Below the pieces are notes generated by a model. That model searched no databases. It saw nothing but the letters and a program-made list of their open reading frames with translations, and was not told the DNA's origin. From Sthenelais limicola (Eukaryota > Annelida > Polychaeta > Phyllodocida > Sigalionidae), in the NCBI GenBank assembly GCA_942159475.1, contig OW804102.1:32618873-32682872 (forward strand): a DNA stretch of 64,000 nt, written 5' to 3'. A program made the translations under genes and the position numbers. Position 1 is the first letter of the stretch. Each line of letters opens with the position of its first letter. This document shows positions 34,877-45,721 of this stretch, one piece after another.

Positions 34877-36289
34877 ATCTAATTGCATATATTTCATGAA
34901 AAAAACATGTTATCGAAAAGTTGCTCAAACAAACTTATAAGTGAGCGTTTATGCCCACGGCTGCTTAGCTTTAAATCACTGATGTTGATAGACTCTAGGG
35001 ATGAGATAGGATCATGGGGGTCCTTAACAAATGACTGAGATGAAAGGGTGAGAAATGACACTTAGATGTTATCTACGGTCAGAAATAACCCCCTCTGGGA
35101 ACAGAAACAGAGAAAATAGTTATGGATATTTTGGTAACGAGAAGGTTACAACGCAGTTGAGAGTTTACGCTACAAATGTATCTTTTTTTCCCATTTTGTC
35201 AGAAATATGTTTGTGAATTTCATCAATGACTTGAGTCTGTTAAATGATTGTTTTCTAGGCAGTCTTCCCTTATTACTATTGTATTTGTTACTATTTATGT
35301 TTCATGTTATACATCGTTTGTAATATTTCTACCAGTAAAACAATTATTAATCTCTAGATATGTTTTATTTCAACTGTTTTTTCCAAAGTTGCTGCCCGCT
35401 AAAACAATCGTTTAATACACATCTTCATCATCTCCACCCTTCTTGTACCTGCCCCTAACAATGCCATCTATAACATATCCATAAATCAAATCCCCCAAAA
35501 TGTCGTACATTGTTTATCACATTTTTATTTAAGATCACACCATAACAACCTATAGCCCTATTCCTCCACTCGAAACATTCGAATAAGCAGAACAGACTAA
35601 TAAAACCTCAATTTTCAAACTGTTATTAACCAAAAGGCCTGCAATTATTCGCTCTGACCCCTGAGGCTGTTCAAGGCATTTTATTAACAGGTAAACAACA
35701 ATACAACATAAATCAAAGTTGTGAGAAGGGTACAATGGCACACAAGCACACGGCGTAGGTTAGCTTGAGGGTTAAGGTGTTAAGTTTCATGGCTTCAGGC
35801 CTAAACACGGGCACTAATACTTTTAAAGGTATTGATAAAGGCCTCCTTCTCCAGCTAATGCATCTATGGAGTGAATGCAACCCATTGAGGGAGGAATGTG
35901 TCGATGCCTTTAAGGGGTGCAGATGGTACAATGTGGGTGTCACTAGGTTCTAGGGTAGCAATGGTACAGTGGGTGTATGTGTGTATAAGCGTAAAAGCTG
36001 TTTTAGGGATCTGAAGGTGGGAAAGTGTGATCTGGGGAGGATCTGACATTGTGAACACAAGTCATGCGTGTAAGGGGGTGGGGGAGGTAGTCTGTGGGTT
36101 GAAATATAGATTCCAGTACGCTAACAATACATCCAAATATGTATTAATGATACCTCAGATATGAAGAAAATACATCATGAATCTAAAGCTAATTCCCTTT
36201 AAATTTCCTTGACTTATTAGTATATCATGAACCATGTCCTTTAGAAAAATTATCAGAAGTTAGTTGGTGTAATGAACTCCCTAGGTCCC
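34877..36289. other. Unannotated non-coding stretch
   Basis: Overlapping short frames on both strands at 35713-36058 show no domain. Nothing else identified. Confidence 0.45.
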
Positions 36290-36890
36290 TCAGTACCTTC
36301 ACTCCCCACCCTCCCCATTCACCCTCCACAACCACTATCCCCATCAGCCCCTGGTGCCTAAGTTTCCACTCAGCCCCCACTCAGCCCCCACTCAGCCCCA
36401 TCAGCCCCTGTATACCTGTGGGACCCTTTAGTCTCTGCACCCTCTCAACTGCCTCAACACCTCTTCCCTCCACCCTCTATGTGCTTTTGGCCCCTTGAGT
36501 CACTCAATTCCCACCATGTCCCTCATGTCCCTCAGCCCTCGTGGCCCTCTCACTGCCTTTGGTCCTCTCAGCCACTTCTTCCCTTTAGACGCTTCAGCCC
36601 CTTCATCCCCCTAGCCCCCTCTGCCCCCTCAGCCACTTCTTCCCTTCAGCTCCTTCAGCTATTTCAGCTCCTTCAGCCCCTCAGCCCCCTCAGCACCTTC
36701 AGTCCTCTCAGCCCCTCTCAGACCCCTGAGACCTTCGGCCCCCCTCAGACCTTCAGCCCCCTCTGCATCCTCAGCCACCTGTTCCCTTCAGCCCCCTTCA
36801 GCCCCCTTCAGCCCCCTTCAGCCCCCTTCAGCCCCCTCAACCACTTGTTCCCCTCAGACCCCTCAGCAACTACCTTCCCCTCCCAGGTAA
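36290..36890. repeat. CT/CCCC-rich low-complexity tract
   Basis: It is built of irregular CAGCCCC, CCTTCAGCC and CCCCTCAG units, with five clean TTCAGCCCCC repeats at about 36786-36838. The 149-residue Pro/Ser/Leu-rich frame at 36479-36928 is a product of this simple sequence, not a gene. Confidence 0.9.
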
Positions 36891-38119
36891 TTCCTGGCTC
36901 TAACCACAGCCCTTGTCTATGTAAATGACTAGGTTCTCACCAACTTATCCTCTGCAGCTACAGGATGATTTGTAGTCTTACAACAAAAACCATGGTTTAC
37001 ACAATAGTTTTTGTCAGTTTGACTTCAGCCAACAATAGGTTAGTTGTCCAAAACTTGCCCTTTTTACAACTGTATTTATTATTGCACCTGTAACTATAAC
37101 ACGGTCTTGAGTCTGAAAGGCTAAACCAGAGAATGCACAGTTGACATGCATGGGAGAGTAGTAGTCCTGGGGCAGAACACCATTTTTTACCTGAACATTG
37201 CGATTTAGTCCATACAATAGTTTATAAATATGTCTCCAGAATCTGCCGATTTCTGCCTATTCTAATCTATATCGCCATAATCTGCCGATGTTACATATGG
37301 GGGAGGGCCATATGAATATTTGAGAATTTTGAGAGACTTACCCTTTAGGTAGTAAGTTGAATTAAAATTAAGCATAATTATGATTAGCTCGGTGAAGTTA
37401 GTAGTACAGCATATTTTGTAGACAGTTTAATTTATTGTAAACTTGATTGTGTCCACGCATGAAGAAAGTTCATTGAATGCGTCTTTTCAAATAGATTGAG
37501 TTTAGGCTCACAACCTCTCCCTTAGAGCCTAGACTGCATTGTACATTTTTGGCCATATATAAAATAAAAGGAATAGCAAAATTGGGATAGTGCGACATAG
37601 GTCGTCAGTGAGACAAAGCAGCCCCATAGCTCAGAATTATGGTAAGTGTAGTAACCTTGCTGGGACTTGTATCATAACAAATCCTTATTTAAAATAGCTC
37701 TTGTGTATGGCATGACTGTATAGGTAATGCTAGGGCTTTTTGTGGCCAATCCCCTTCAACCTACCACTACCCCACCTACAATCACTCACCATACTAATCA
37801 CTCTCACCTCTCACCTCAATCACTTCACGTCCAACCACACAACCTATAACATTTAACCCATCCACCCACTCCTATTTCTCATCCTTTTTCCCATTTCTCC
37901 AACTAATTATTTTTCTTCATCAAATCAATTTTATTATACAAAACTTTATTTTACAATTCATCAATCTCTTACCAATTTTATTCACAAACCTCAACTATTT
38001 ATATACACTCATTTTATTATCTAAAACTCTTTTATATAAACTTATAAATAAAATGAATATTTAATTTCCCAAGGCTGCTTTCAACTTATTTATTCCTCAC
38101 CTCACTTCACTTTACATAA
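36891..38119. other. Unannotated stretch, CT/AT-rich toward its end
   Basis: 37498-37540 has facing family B-type ends (TTTAGGCTC and GAGCCTAGACTG) only about 30 bp apart, perhaps a collapsed element. 37760-38060 is strand-asymmetric and rich in C, T and A. No gene seen. Confidence 0.5.
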
Positions 38120-39163
38120 TATTGGGCGAATCAACCATGTTGAACTATTTCTCCTAGCTTAGGTGAAGCCTTCTACCGTAGGAATGTTAATTAGCATTGT
38201 CTGAAATTCCTCCCCTAAAGGTTCCTTACCAGCTGCTAAGGAGGTAATACTGTTAATGCCCCGTCTACACAGCTGCGAATTAAAAAACTGGTGCAAATCT
38301 GGCATTTGCAATCATTGGCATGTGAAATTGTAGAAATCCTGTGCAAATCATAGAAATCCTGTGTGAATCTTCGGGGAACTTGTGCGATTTCAGATATAAT
38401 GCTCTACGATTTGAGTTTTACTCCCTACACGGGTGCGAAATTCAGCTGCAAACTCATGTGAAATCACAGGTATGGATTTGCAGCAGATGTGTGATTTGTA
38501 TCACTCCAAATAATAAGTAAATCGGGGGAGAGAAGACCAAAACATTTTTGTGAGGTGTACTTGCGATGATTGAAAAAAAAGGTAGAAGAAATTAATTTAG
38601 ACTCACAGGATCTTAACATACTTGAGAGAATACATGTAGGCATATTATGTGAAACAACCACTTTGATTCATCAATAATTTGGGGAGATACATTTGTTCCA
38701 CACACATACCTGCAATCACATGCGAATTTCTGATTTTTCCGAAATTCGCATGACCTCCTGCGATTAGTTGTGGACAGCAACCAAGGTCTGCAAATGGTCA
38801 TGGCTAGCCCTACACACATGCAAATCCGTGCAGGAGTATGTGTGATTCCATTTGAAATCGCATGAACTTGGAATTGTCCTATGTGATTTGGAATTTTTTC
38901 ACCTGCGATCTGGCACATCTGAAATCGCTCCTGAATTTGCATGTGTTTGGGACAATTTTTGGTTATGCGATTAGTTGTAGGATTCTGCAACTGCCAAGTA
39001 GTCGCAGTTGTCCCTACACAGGTGCGATTTAGTTAAAATATTGTATGCGAATTGGTGTGAACTCACACAAGTTACTGCAAGCGTTAATTTGCACGCCAAT
39101 TTGCAGCTGTGTAGACAGGGCATTAGGAAGGAAAGTTTGAGGAAGGATTTGGGACAGGCCCCA
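38120..39163 (-). mobile_element. Family D MITE split by an 870-bp foldback
   Basis: Reading the reverse strand, the D left end GGGGCCTGTCCCAAATCC lies at 39163-39146. D interior blocks CTCCTTAGCAGCTGGTAAGG and CCTAAGCTAGGAG lie at 38245-38153. The foldback interrupts it where intact copies read TTCCTTAGCTAC. The outer right end near 38120 is eroded. Confidence 0.65.
38254..39125. mobile_element. Foldback element with repeated TGCGAATT motif
   Basis: Inverted ends ATGCCCCGTCTACACAGCTG and CAGCTGTGTAGACAGGGCA. TTA is present at both borders, a pattern typical of PIF/Harbinger insertions. The 870-bp interior contains about twenty TGCGAATT, TGCGATT or AAATCGCA variants on both strands and further CCTACACAGG-like copies of the end. 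No transposase is encoded; frames at 38464-38990 and 39008-39280 are incidental. Confidence 0.8.
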
Positions 39164-40179
39164 TGTGGCTATGTTTTAGGAGGGACTTGGGTAGACGTCT
39201 ATTCCCCTAAATTCTTGAAATCCTTGCACTATTTGTTGTTTCAAGAAGAATATAATAATTATAAAGATACATACATGTAAGAATGGCTAATATGTTGTAT
39301 GAAAACTACCAAAGAAACGTTTAGTTAACTATATTATACACACCGATGTGTGCAACTATTAACCTGTATTTATAACATAACTGAGTTGTATACTTGACGA
39401 TATACTCAATGACTTAAAACCATACCTTTTTCTTTTCTATCAAACATTTCATTCAGGTTATTACGACAATATTCGTTACAGTCTCGCTTAAAAAGTGATT
39501 TTCGTCGTGTCCTAGTGTACTTAGATCATTTTAATAAACCATTACATATTTCAGGGTTTTGTGAATGTTCCTGGTATTTTGGTAAAACTATAATATTTAG
39601 ACAATGCGGAAAATATGTGATAAAATGAGAATGGGATGGGATAGGTTGTTGGTGATGAAGGCTACGTTCTATATACAATTTTGAGGCTATTTTGGGAGAA
39701 GTTGGGTGAAACCACAACTTTGGAAGCTGGGAGAAATTTTATCAATCACTAAACTGGGTAAAACATCCCTGACATTCATTGAATATAAAGTTCAACAGAA
39801 AAAACAGGCCTTGTCAAAACATTGTGACAGCTATACCCCCAGGCATTGATCATGTCTGACCTCTGCTCACATTTAAATAGACATGTATACAAAAGTGAAG
39901 TGACAGCCAGTGTGTAGCTATCTGTCAGTACTGACAGCCGTACTATATGTGTGTACCTTTTTGTAGTGTCACATTAGATATCGTGCCAAGCCGAATATCT
40001 TCCTGGGAGAGAGGGGGAGGGGGTTGGGGATTGGGGGTTGGGGGGTAAATGAACTATTCACGACATGTACGACTGTTCTCTGAGAAAGTCCTGAAAAAGT
40101 ACCAACGAGCAAGAATCAAACACCCTAGGCTTAGTATAAAAATAATTGTAATTTGCTGTCGGATCAATGCTAAATGACT
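39164..40179. other. Unannotated stretch with a G-quadruplex motif
   Basis: 40013-40045 holds five runs of four or more G with short loops. No gene seen. Confidence 0.5.
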
Positions 40180-40345
40180 TCGGAAATATCCTAAAAATGT
40201 GTAATTCGCCATCACCAATCCGCTCAAATAATCTAAATTCAAGGCAATACTACTGTTCAAAACACAGTTCAACGTGGTGATCGAAAGCATTGTTTGAATC
40301 ATCACAAGACCAAGTAATTCACTAAATGTGTAGCGTTGCCAAATG
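40180..40345 (-). repeat. Possible decayed family A element
   Basis: AATTCGCCATCACCAATCCG then CAAATAATCTAAATTCAAG resembles the reverse family A interior. The termini are not recognisable. Confidence 0.4.
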
Positions 40346-40573
40346 CAGATGTGTGCAATTGGCAGCGCTGATATTTATATTGACTTTGTTTTGCGACTGA
40401 AGGCGAGTGAAACATGTTATTACGTTTATTTCTACAGTTACAAAAGGACATTCGATCTGTTCATGTTGCACCGACACATTTGTTTGCTCTGATCTGTGTG
40501 TCAGAAAGTACAGTAATTTTCCATTAAAAGCTTTTGGAGTGCGCTTCATGGTGTTGTTTCCAATATTCATTTA

Positions 40574-40775
40574 CAGTCTAGGCCTAAAGGTTAAAGAGTC
40601 CCTTCAAACGAAGGGAAAGCCTCTCGCCTCAAACCGCAAAGTGCCATTATAATTCCATGAAGACCGCAAAATGTCATTATTCCCATTAAAACGCCGAGTC
40701 TGAGTCCAGAAAACCGATTGGCGAAGTAGGCTGACATACCATTCTTATCTGATCTGAGGGTTTGGACCTAGAGTG
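40574..40775 (-). mobile_element. Family B MITE, subfamily 2, with exact target duplication
   Basis: CAGTCTAGGCCTAAAGG to GGACCTAGAGTG, flanked by exact TTTA (40570-40573 and 40776-40779). The interior GGGAAAGCCTCTCGCCTCAA, then AATTCCATGAAGACCGCAAA, is the inverse of the 13155-13346 copy. Confidence 0.85.
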
Positions 40776-41055
40776 TTTAATCTCAATGCATCGATATGCC
40801 ACAACGTTTTCCACACCTCGACCGGACTGAGAACAAATAGTTTTGGAGAAGACTTACTATACGCTAGTCCATAAATACATGTATGTTAAAGAAATATACC
40901 AAGTAGAATCATTTCTACGTGAATATATCATAAAGAAATTAAGTCGTTTCGAAAAGAGGATACCTAGTTTCAAACAAAACCAGGACTGTTCATGTTTATA
41001 TTGTTATGTATATGTAGCTGATCAGATAATGCAGAATAGCCCTTTTCATATAATA

Positions 41056-41244
41056 TGGGTGAAATCGCCAAAAATGTACAATTCACCGTCACCAATACTC
41101 CCAAATTTATAATCCAAATTTAAGACAAAATATTGGCTGAATCAAGGCAATATCAAATATATCCAGATATACCTATTATTGACCATTTTTCAGTTATTAA
41201 ATGTATAGATCTGCCGATTGTTCATTCTCTGATGATCTGACCCA
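41056..41244 (-). mobile_element. Family A MITE, shortened
   Basis: TGGGTGAAATCGCCAAAAAT at the left, preceded by TA; TCTCTGATGATCTGACCCA at the right. About 45 bp shorter than the reference. It belongs with the GGCGA subfamily seen at 15217-15306. Confidence 0.75.
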
Positions 41245-41246
41245 TG

Positions 41247-41792
41247 TACTCAAAGGTGACACGATTCACAAGAAGACTTCTTGGTTTGTATTTTTTAACT
41301 TGGATCTGAACGATTATAATATTATACCTGTTGTAATTTTAGTTATGTAGCCTATGAATTTTTACACGCACGGCTGAAGAGAAAAAAGAATCACATAAGA
41401 TAATATCTGTAAGGTGTTAGATATTTGAACCTAACAATATCAGTGCTTTATTGTATCCAATAAATGGGGAAAATAATGGAAATGAATCTCACAAGAATTT
41501 ATGGAAAATATGTTAATTATTTTACACTTTACAATGGCTGATAGCATTTCTTAATTGCTTACCATCTTGCGTGCTTGTTATTCGGGCATTAGAACAAAAT
41601 GCCTTTTAATTTATCTGAAGAAATGGACCTTGAGAATGTTTACCACCTATACTGAATAACTTAACTGTTTCAACCTTCCCGTTCTCACCTTTTCGGTCTC
41701 ACAATGAATCAATCTGTGGTTTGGCACAACAACTGTTTGTCATAAATATTTCATGTTCTCCCAGACCCAGACTGAGTGTAAATCAAGGGCTT
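41247..41792. other. Unannotated non-coding stretch
   Basis: AT-rich, nothing recognised. Confidence 0.45.
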
Positions 41793-41909
41793 AAGGGCCT
41801 AGTCCACTAAGCCGATTCTCATGCGATTCTCACAAAATTTAGTGTAAAAGAGTCCTGCACATGTGGCGCAAAAACGCATGGGAATCGGCTTGGTGGACTG
41901 GGCCCTCTA
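41793..41909. mobile_element. Family C MITE
   Basis: AAGGGCCTAGTCCACTAAGC at the left and CGGCTTGGTGGACTGGGCCC at the right. The arms pair for about 45 bp. It keeps the GTGTAAAAGAGTCC centre. Confidence 0.85.
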
Positions 41910-41981
41910 ATCTTAGGTGAGGATTTGGGGTTGGGGGAAGGGATTGACCAATCCAGGACCATAAACCAAAAGACTCTGACT

Positions 41982-42087
41982 TATCTTATGTGATGTGTTA
42001 CAGGAAAATGAGTCACAAGTCGCAAAAAATGGATTTTGAGATATCATCCTATTTGAAAAGATGAGATCAAACCGTTTCTAACGATTT
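41982..42087. repeat. Family E fragment (left end)
   Basis: TTATGTGATGTGTTACAGG, GAGTCACAAGTCGC and GAGATCAAACCGTTTCTAAC are intact, then the match stops at about 42087. The right end is absent here and also after the retrotransposon, so the LINE insertion alone does not explain the truncation. Confidence 0.7.
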
Positions 42088-42399
42088 GTGTATTTGGTCA
42101 GTCAGTGAATCTTTGTTTAGCTAAGAAGAACTTGTTGTAATGCTATTTTGCTGAATAAGCATATCTTAAACTATTCACAGGACCTAAAGCACTGCATGGG
42201 AATACCCCAAAATGAGAACCCATCATATCAGATAGTGATCATATTTCTATTCAAGTCAGGCATGTTGATGTTGATTTTAATAATTTTGTCATCGATTCTT
42301 TTCCTCCATATCTACGGCTCCAATATAGATCTCTGTCGAATTGATACCATTAAACATCTTTAGTAAACATTAGAATATTTAGTTCAGTAGAACTTCCAA

Positions 42400-42759
42400 C
42401 CTACGTTGCTATGGTCGAAATGACGCCCATGACGGCTCTCAACTAATTTCTGACGCTAGCAAGGGCTAAAACACCGGCAGATATGCCTAAATTATCCTAA
42501 ATGTACATCAATGTACATGGATCGTTAAAACCAGGAAAATGGACTAAAATGACCAAGAAACTGTAAGCTACGAACACTTTAAAATTTGACTCAACAGGGC
42601 TCGCAGCCGCGGACGACTGACGGCCAGGTGTCGTCGTCCTTCACTCATTATCGCTCATCCTGAGTCTCGAGTTGAATTTAATTATTAACTCTCTTCAAAA
42701 ACTGTATTGCCAATTGCATTATTTTGTGTTAGAACAACAGCCCCGATTCACAAGGCACA
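42400..42759 (+). promoter_or_regulatory. Probable 5' UTR and internal promoter region of the retrotransposon
   Basis: The segment just before ORF1 is richer in GC and CpG than the surroundings, with CTCGCAGCCGCGGACGAC at about 42599-42616, as is common for LINE 5' UTRs holding a downstream promoter. There is no TATA box I would trust. The upstream limit is uncertain. Confidence 0.4.
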
Positions 42760-44952
42760 ATGATGAACAGTGTCCTGAACGGTATATTCGGATCTAGTGG
42801 AGATTCGGAGGATCGTGTAATAACCTCTACGCCCTTAGTGGGCCATGACCACGAATCTATATATAACACCAGTATCGACAAACAACCTTTTAAATCGATA
42901 GGCTATGCACTCGCATTTAAAGATGAAGGCTCAACTGCACCTTCTCAAGGTTCGAATTATGAATTAAATACATCATCCCTACCTTCTGCCATGTCAGATG
43001 CGGATGAGAAAGATAGCCATGATTCCTTCGTCCAGCTGTCAGGTCCCGGAGATGACACTCAGCCATTAGTACACACATCTACCTTGACGCCGTCCCCCTT
43101 AACGCCGTCTAGTTCTAGTTTTGAACAGGTACATAATGATCTGAAGCTCCCAGATGTAACAGCAGACGAGTTACATGAGAATGAAATGAAGATATCTGAA
43201 GGGTTAGCAGTTGTATTAAATGAAGACCTTCATTACACCCCTGTCGCCGATGACTGTCACAATTTTGGCGAACTGCCTGAAGCGCTGAATCCTAGTTCAA
43301 TTCCTGTACGGGAACATAATGATCTGAAGATCCCAGATGTAATAGCAGATGAGTTGCATGAAATTGAAATGAAGGTATCTGAAGGGTTAGCAGCTGAATT
43401 AAATGAAAACCTTCAAAACACTCCCATCGCCGATGACTGTCACAATTTTGGCGATCTGCTTGAAGCGCTGAGTCACCGGCTGACGCCATTGATAAAATCC
43501 GCTGTCAGCACATGTTTTGCTGACTCAAACCGTGCTGTTGAATCTACATTAGCAGAAATTAACACCAATCTGTGCAACATTAAATCAGATATCAAATCTT
43601 TATCACAATCACTAAGTAGCCGCATCTCAAAAATTGAGATTTCCATAGCTCAAGTTAACACTGACACTGCTTCAGCCTCTCGAGAGGGACAGCTGTCACC
43701 AACCATGCTACGAGCGGAGCTCCAATCGCTCGGGTCTGACGGCACACACAACACTGATATAATTGTTGCAGCCATAAATGATATGAAGGAGTTCACAGAA
43801 TCAAAACTTTCCACTATTCAGAAGGAATCTGTCCATGGTACTGATTTCCCTCGTCTACCAAGCAATAGGCGTGGACAGGGGTCTCGCCAGCGAGAAGGGG
43901 CTTCATGGCTTCGTAGGCCGCCGCACAACCCCGGGCAGGGGCCGCCAACACAGACCCAACCCCGTCGGTCTCGTCCATCACAGGCCAAACGCCATATCCT
44001 TGTTCTAGATGAAATAACCGAGCTGACAAACGATGAAATAGTCCGCACTGTCCACACGCTTTGTAGGCATGTTGATCCAAATTTTGATATAACTGACCTG
44101 ACTGAGATCTACCGTATAGGGCTGCTTGATACACTAATCACGAGGTCAGTCCTTATCAGGTCAAAAACGGGCGAAATCTTCTCCAAAATAGCAGCCGGCT
44201 TAAGGGACATCCGTCGATCAGACAGACGTTTCGCTAACGTTGAAATCAATGATGATGGTTTGCGCATTCCTTCCCACCAATATAATCTTCTGAGAGATTG
44301 CCACCAACTAATGCGCCTCAAAGATTTACGTTCTGAGCATCGTGGAAACCATCTGGTGATCTTTGAGGATGGTAAAGCAACTTGCTCCTTCTCCCATAGA
44401 GATCTCATCATGCTTCCAGATGGTTGTAGGCCTGAGGATGCGAGAACAGTTAATGTTGATGGAGAGGATGGAATAGGCTTTAAGAGTGAATACTCTTTCC
44501 TCTCCAATTTCTATCCTGTCCCAGTCAATTTTGAAGATTACGTACACAAATCGGCCGAGCACGCCTTTCAGTCCTGCAAAGCCACATATCTAGGTCAACA
44601 CGAGGTAGCCGAGGCCATACGGAATATGCCGAATCCGTATGACGTAAAAGCCAAGGCAAAAAGAGAGCTCAAAACAACCCCAGAGTGGATTAAAACTGAA
44701 GAAAGTATTTTAGAAGAAATAATTCGGCAAAAGTTCGTCCAGAATGAAACGCTCCAAAAAAAGCTCGCCTCGTTGAAATCTCCGAACATGTACGAAATGA
44801 CAGCCGACCGGAAGTGGGCGACTGGCTTAAATCTTCCTAGAATCAAAGATGGCAAAGGGCAACGATCAACTCTCAAATCTAGTGACTTTATAGGCAAGAA
44901 CATTTGCGGTAAAATCCTGGCCAAGATCAAGTCGGAGATTCCACAGGCCTAA
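42760..44952 (+). CDS. LINE ORF1 protein with coiled coil, RRM-like segment and C-terminal NADAR/YbiA-like domain
   Basis: 730 residues. Residues 1-120 are Ser/Thr/Asp-rich and look disordered. Residues about 125-240 hold a direct 61-residue duplication (each copy starts near HNDLK and ends near CHNFG). About 247-310 is a Ser/Ile/Leu heptad-like coiled coil, as in trimeric ORF1 proteins. About 365-409 is an Arg/Pro/Gly/Gln-rich basic linker. About 410-560 begins KRHILVLDEI and resembles the RRM plus C-terminal part of LINE ORF1 RNA-binding proteins. Residues about 571-727 match NADAR: FLSNFYP (580-586), SAEHAFQSCKA (598-608) with the family glutamate E600, then KFVQNETLQ and a GKILAKIK end. 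The usual WG pair is WA here. NADAR proteins such as YbiA hydrolyse glycosidic bonds of ribosyl or ADP-ribosyl-type substrates; activity here is inference. The first in-frame ATG after the GC-rich leader was taken. The esterase starts 88 bp downstream. Confidence 0.88.
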   Translation: MMNSVLNGIFGSSGDSEDRVITSTPLVGHDHESIYNTSIDKQPFKSIGYALAFKDEGSTAPSQGSNYELNTSSLPSAMSDADEKDSHDSFVQLSGPGDDTQPLVHTSTLTPSPLTPSSSSFEQVHNDLKLPDVTADELHENEMKISEGLAVVLNEDLHYTPVADDCHNFGELPEALNPSSIPVREHNDLKIPDVIADELHEIEMKVSEGLAAELNENLQNTPIADDCHNFGDLLEALSHRLTPLIKSAVSTCFADSNRAVESTLAEINTNLCNIKSDIKSLSQSLSSRISKIEISIAQVNTDTASASREGQLSPTMLRAELQSLGSDGTHNTDIIVAAINDMKEFTESKLSTIQKESVHGTDFPRLPSNRRGQGSRQREGASWLRRPPHNPGQGPPTQTQPRRSRPSQAKRHILVLDEITELTNDEIVRTVHTLCRHVDPNFDITDLTEIYRIGLLDTLITRSVLIRSKTGEIFSKIAAGLRDIRRSDRRFANVEINDDGLRIPSHQYNLLRDCHQLMRLKDLRSEHRGNHLVIFEDGKATCSFSHRDLIMLPDGCRPEDARTVNVDGEDGIGFKSEYSFLSNFYPVPVNFEDYVHKSAEHAFQSCKATYLGQHEVAEAIRNMPNPYDVKAKAKRELKTTPEWIKTEESILEEIIRQKFVQNETLQKKLASLKSPNMYEMTADRKWATGLNLPRIKDGKGQRSTLKSSDFIGKNICGKILAKIKSEIPQA
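43132..43480 (+). repeat. In-frame 183-bp tandem duplication inside ORF1
   Basis: CATAATGATCTGAAG occurs at 43132 and 43315, exactly 183 bp apart (61 codons). Homology runs on through GCAGAYGAGTTRCATGA and GATGACTGTCACAATTTTGG. The two copies have diverged at many sites but keep frame, so the duplication is not very recent. Confidence 0.92.
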
Positions 44953-45040
44953 CTCTGTGTGTGGTAATTTTTGCGAGACAACCCCTAATATCTCAAGAAA
45001 CACTAACTAATACTAGTCATCCTGTATTATCGCCCACAAA

Positions 45041-45721
45041 ATGGAAACGATCCTTGTCATTGGGGACTCAAGGGCGGGATCCCTCGGATCTCCCCTGCGT
45101 AATAGATTCGACCCCAGTATCCAGGTTACAATATCTTCATTGCCTGGAGCCACCATACTACAGTCAGCTAAATTCGCCACTGGTAAACTGCACAGGTATG
45201 CACCTACACAAGTATACGTAGTTTCTGGGCTGTGCAACCTAACGACCAAGTGTCAGCTGACAGGCAAGGTATCCATTCGCCACTCCAAGGATGAGGAAAT
45301 GGTACATGCTCTCAACTTGGAACTACGCGAATCCCACACCCATATAATGACTCACTCCCCTCAGTGCCAACATATATCATTCGCGCCAATCACAGGTATG
45401 TGTATTGGGCGTTTTAACCAGAGGAGGGAGTTACGTCGAGGCTTAATAACCATAGATGACATCGAGGCGGACCCACTACAAACCACTTTGAACACTCAGG
45501 TAGAAGCAGCAGTAAATATAATCAGGGAATTCAACACATCTAACGATGAATTTACACCATGGACACAACGTCTAATACATAGGTACCACCCCAACAACAA
45601 GTCGTACACACACAATTATGACAAAATGTCACTTGACGGATGTCACCTCTCAACAGAAGTTCAGGACTACTGGGCAGGTGCTATACACAGGGTGTCATCA
45701 ATCAATCACCACCGACTCTAA
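45041..45721 (+). CDS. SGNH/GDSL-type esterase of the retrotransposon
   Basis: 226 residues. Block I is VIGDSRAGS with nucleophile S10. Block II glycine is G36 in SLPGAT. Block III is SGLCN with N66. Block V is DGCH with D199 and H202. All four residues of the SGNH signature are thus present and the spacing is normal for a small GDSL hydrolase. No signal peptide or membrane segment is apparent. Esterase domains are known in CR1-like non-LTR elements, usually inside ORF1, and have been proposed to act on lipids or membranes. Here it is a separate frame, 88 bp after the ORF1 stop and in a different reading frame, so it would need re-initiation, frameshift, splicing or its own RNA. The natural substrate is unknown. 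Confidence 0.85.
   Translation: METILVIGDSRAGSLGSPLRNRFDPSIQVTISSLPGATILQSAKFATGKLHRYAPTQVYVVSGLCNLTTKCQLTGKVSIRHSKDEEMVHALNLELRESHTHIMTHSPQCQHISFAPITGMCIGRFNQRRELRRGLITIDDIEADPLQTTLNTQVEAAVNIIREFNTSNDEFTPWTQRLIHRYHPNNKSYTHNYDKMSLDGCHLSTEVQDYWAGAIHRVSSINHHRL

Noticed and set aside
36479..36928. 149-residue Pro/Ser-rich open frame
   Set aside because: It is a translation of the CT/CCCC low-complexity tract, with no non-repetitive core.
37498..37540. Two family B-like ends facing each other
   Set aside because: Possibly a collapsed element, but 40 bp is too little to separate from chance.
42088..42400. Search for the LINE 5' end and a target-site duplication
   Set aside because: No segment here convincingly matches the bases after 51025, so no duplication is claimed.
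43814..44930. Several reverse-strand frames under ORF1
   Set aside because: Shadows of the forward coding sequence.
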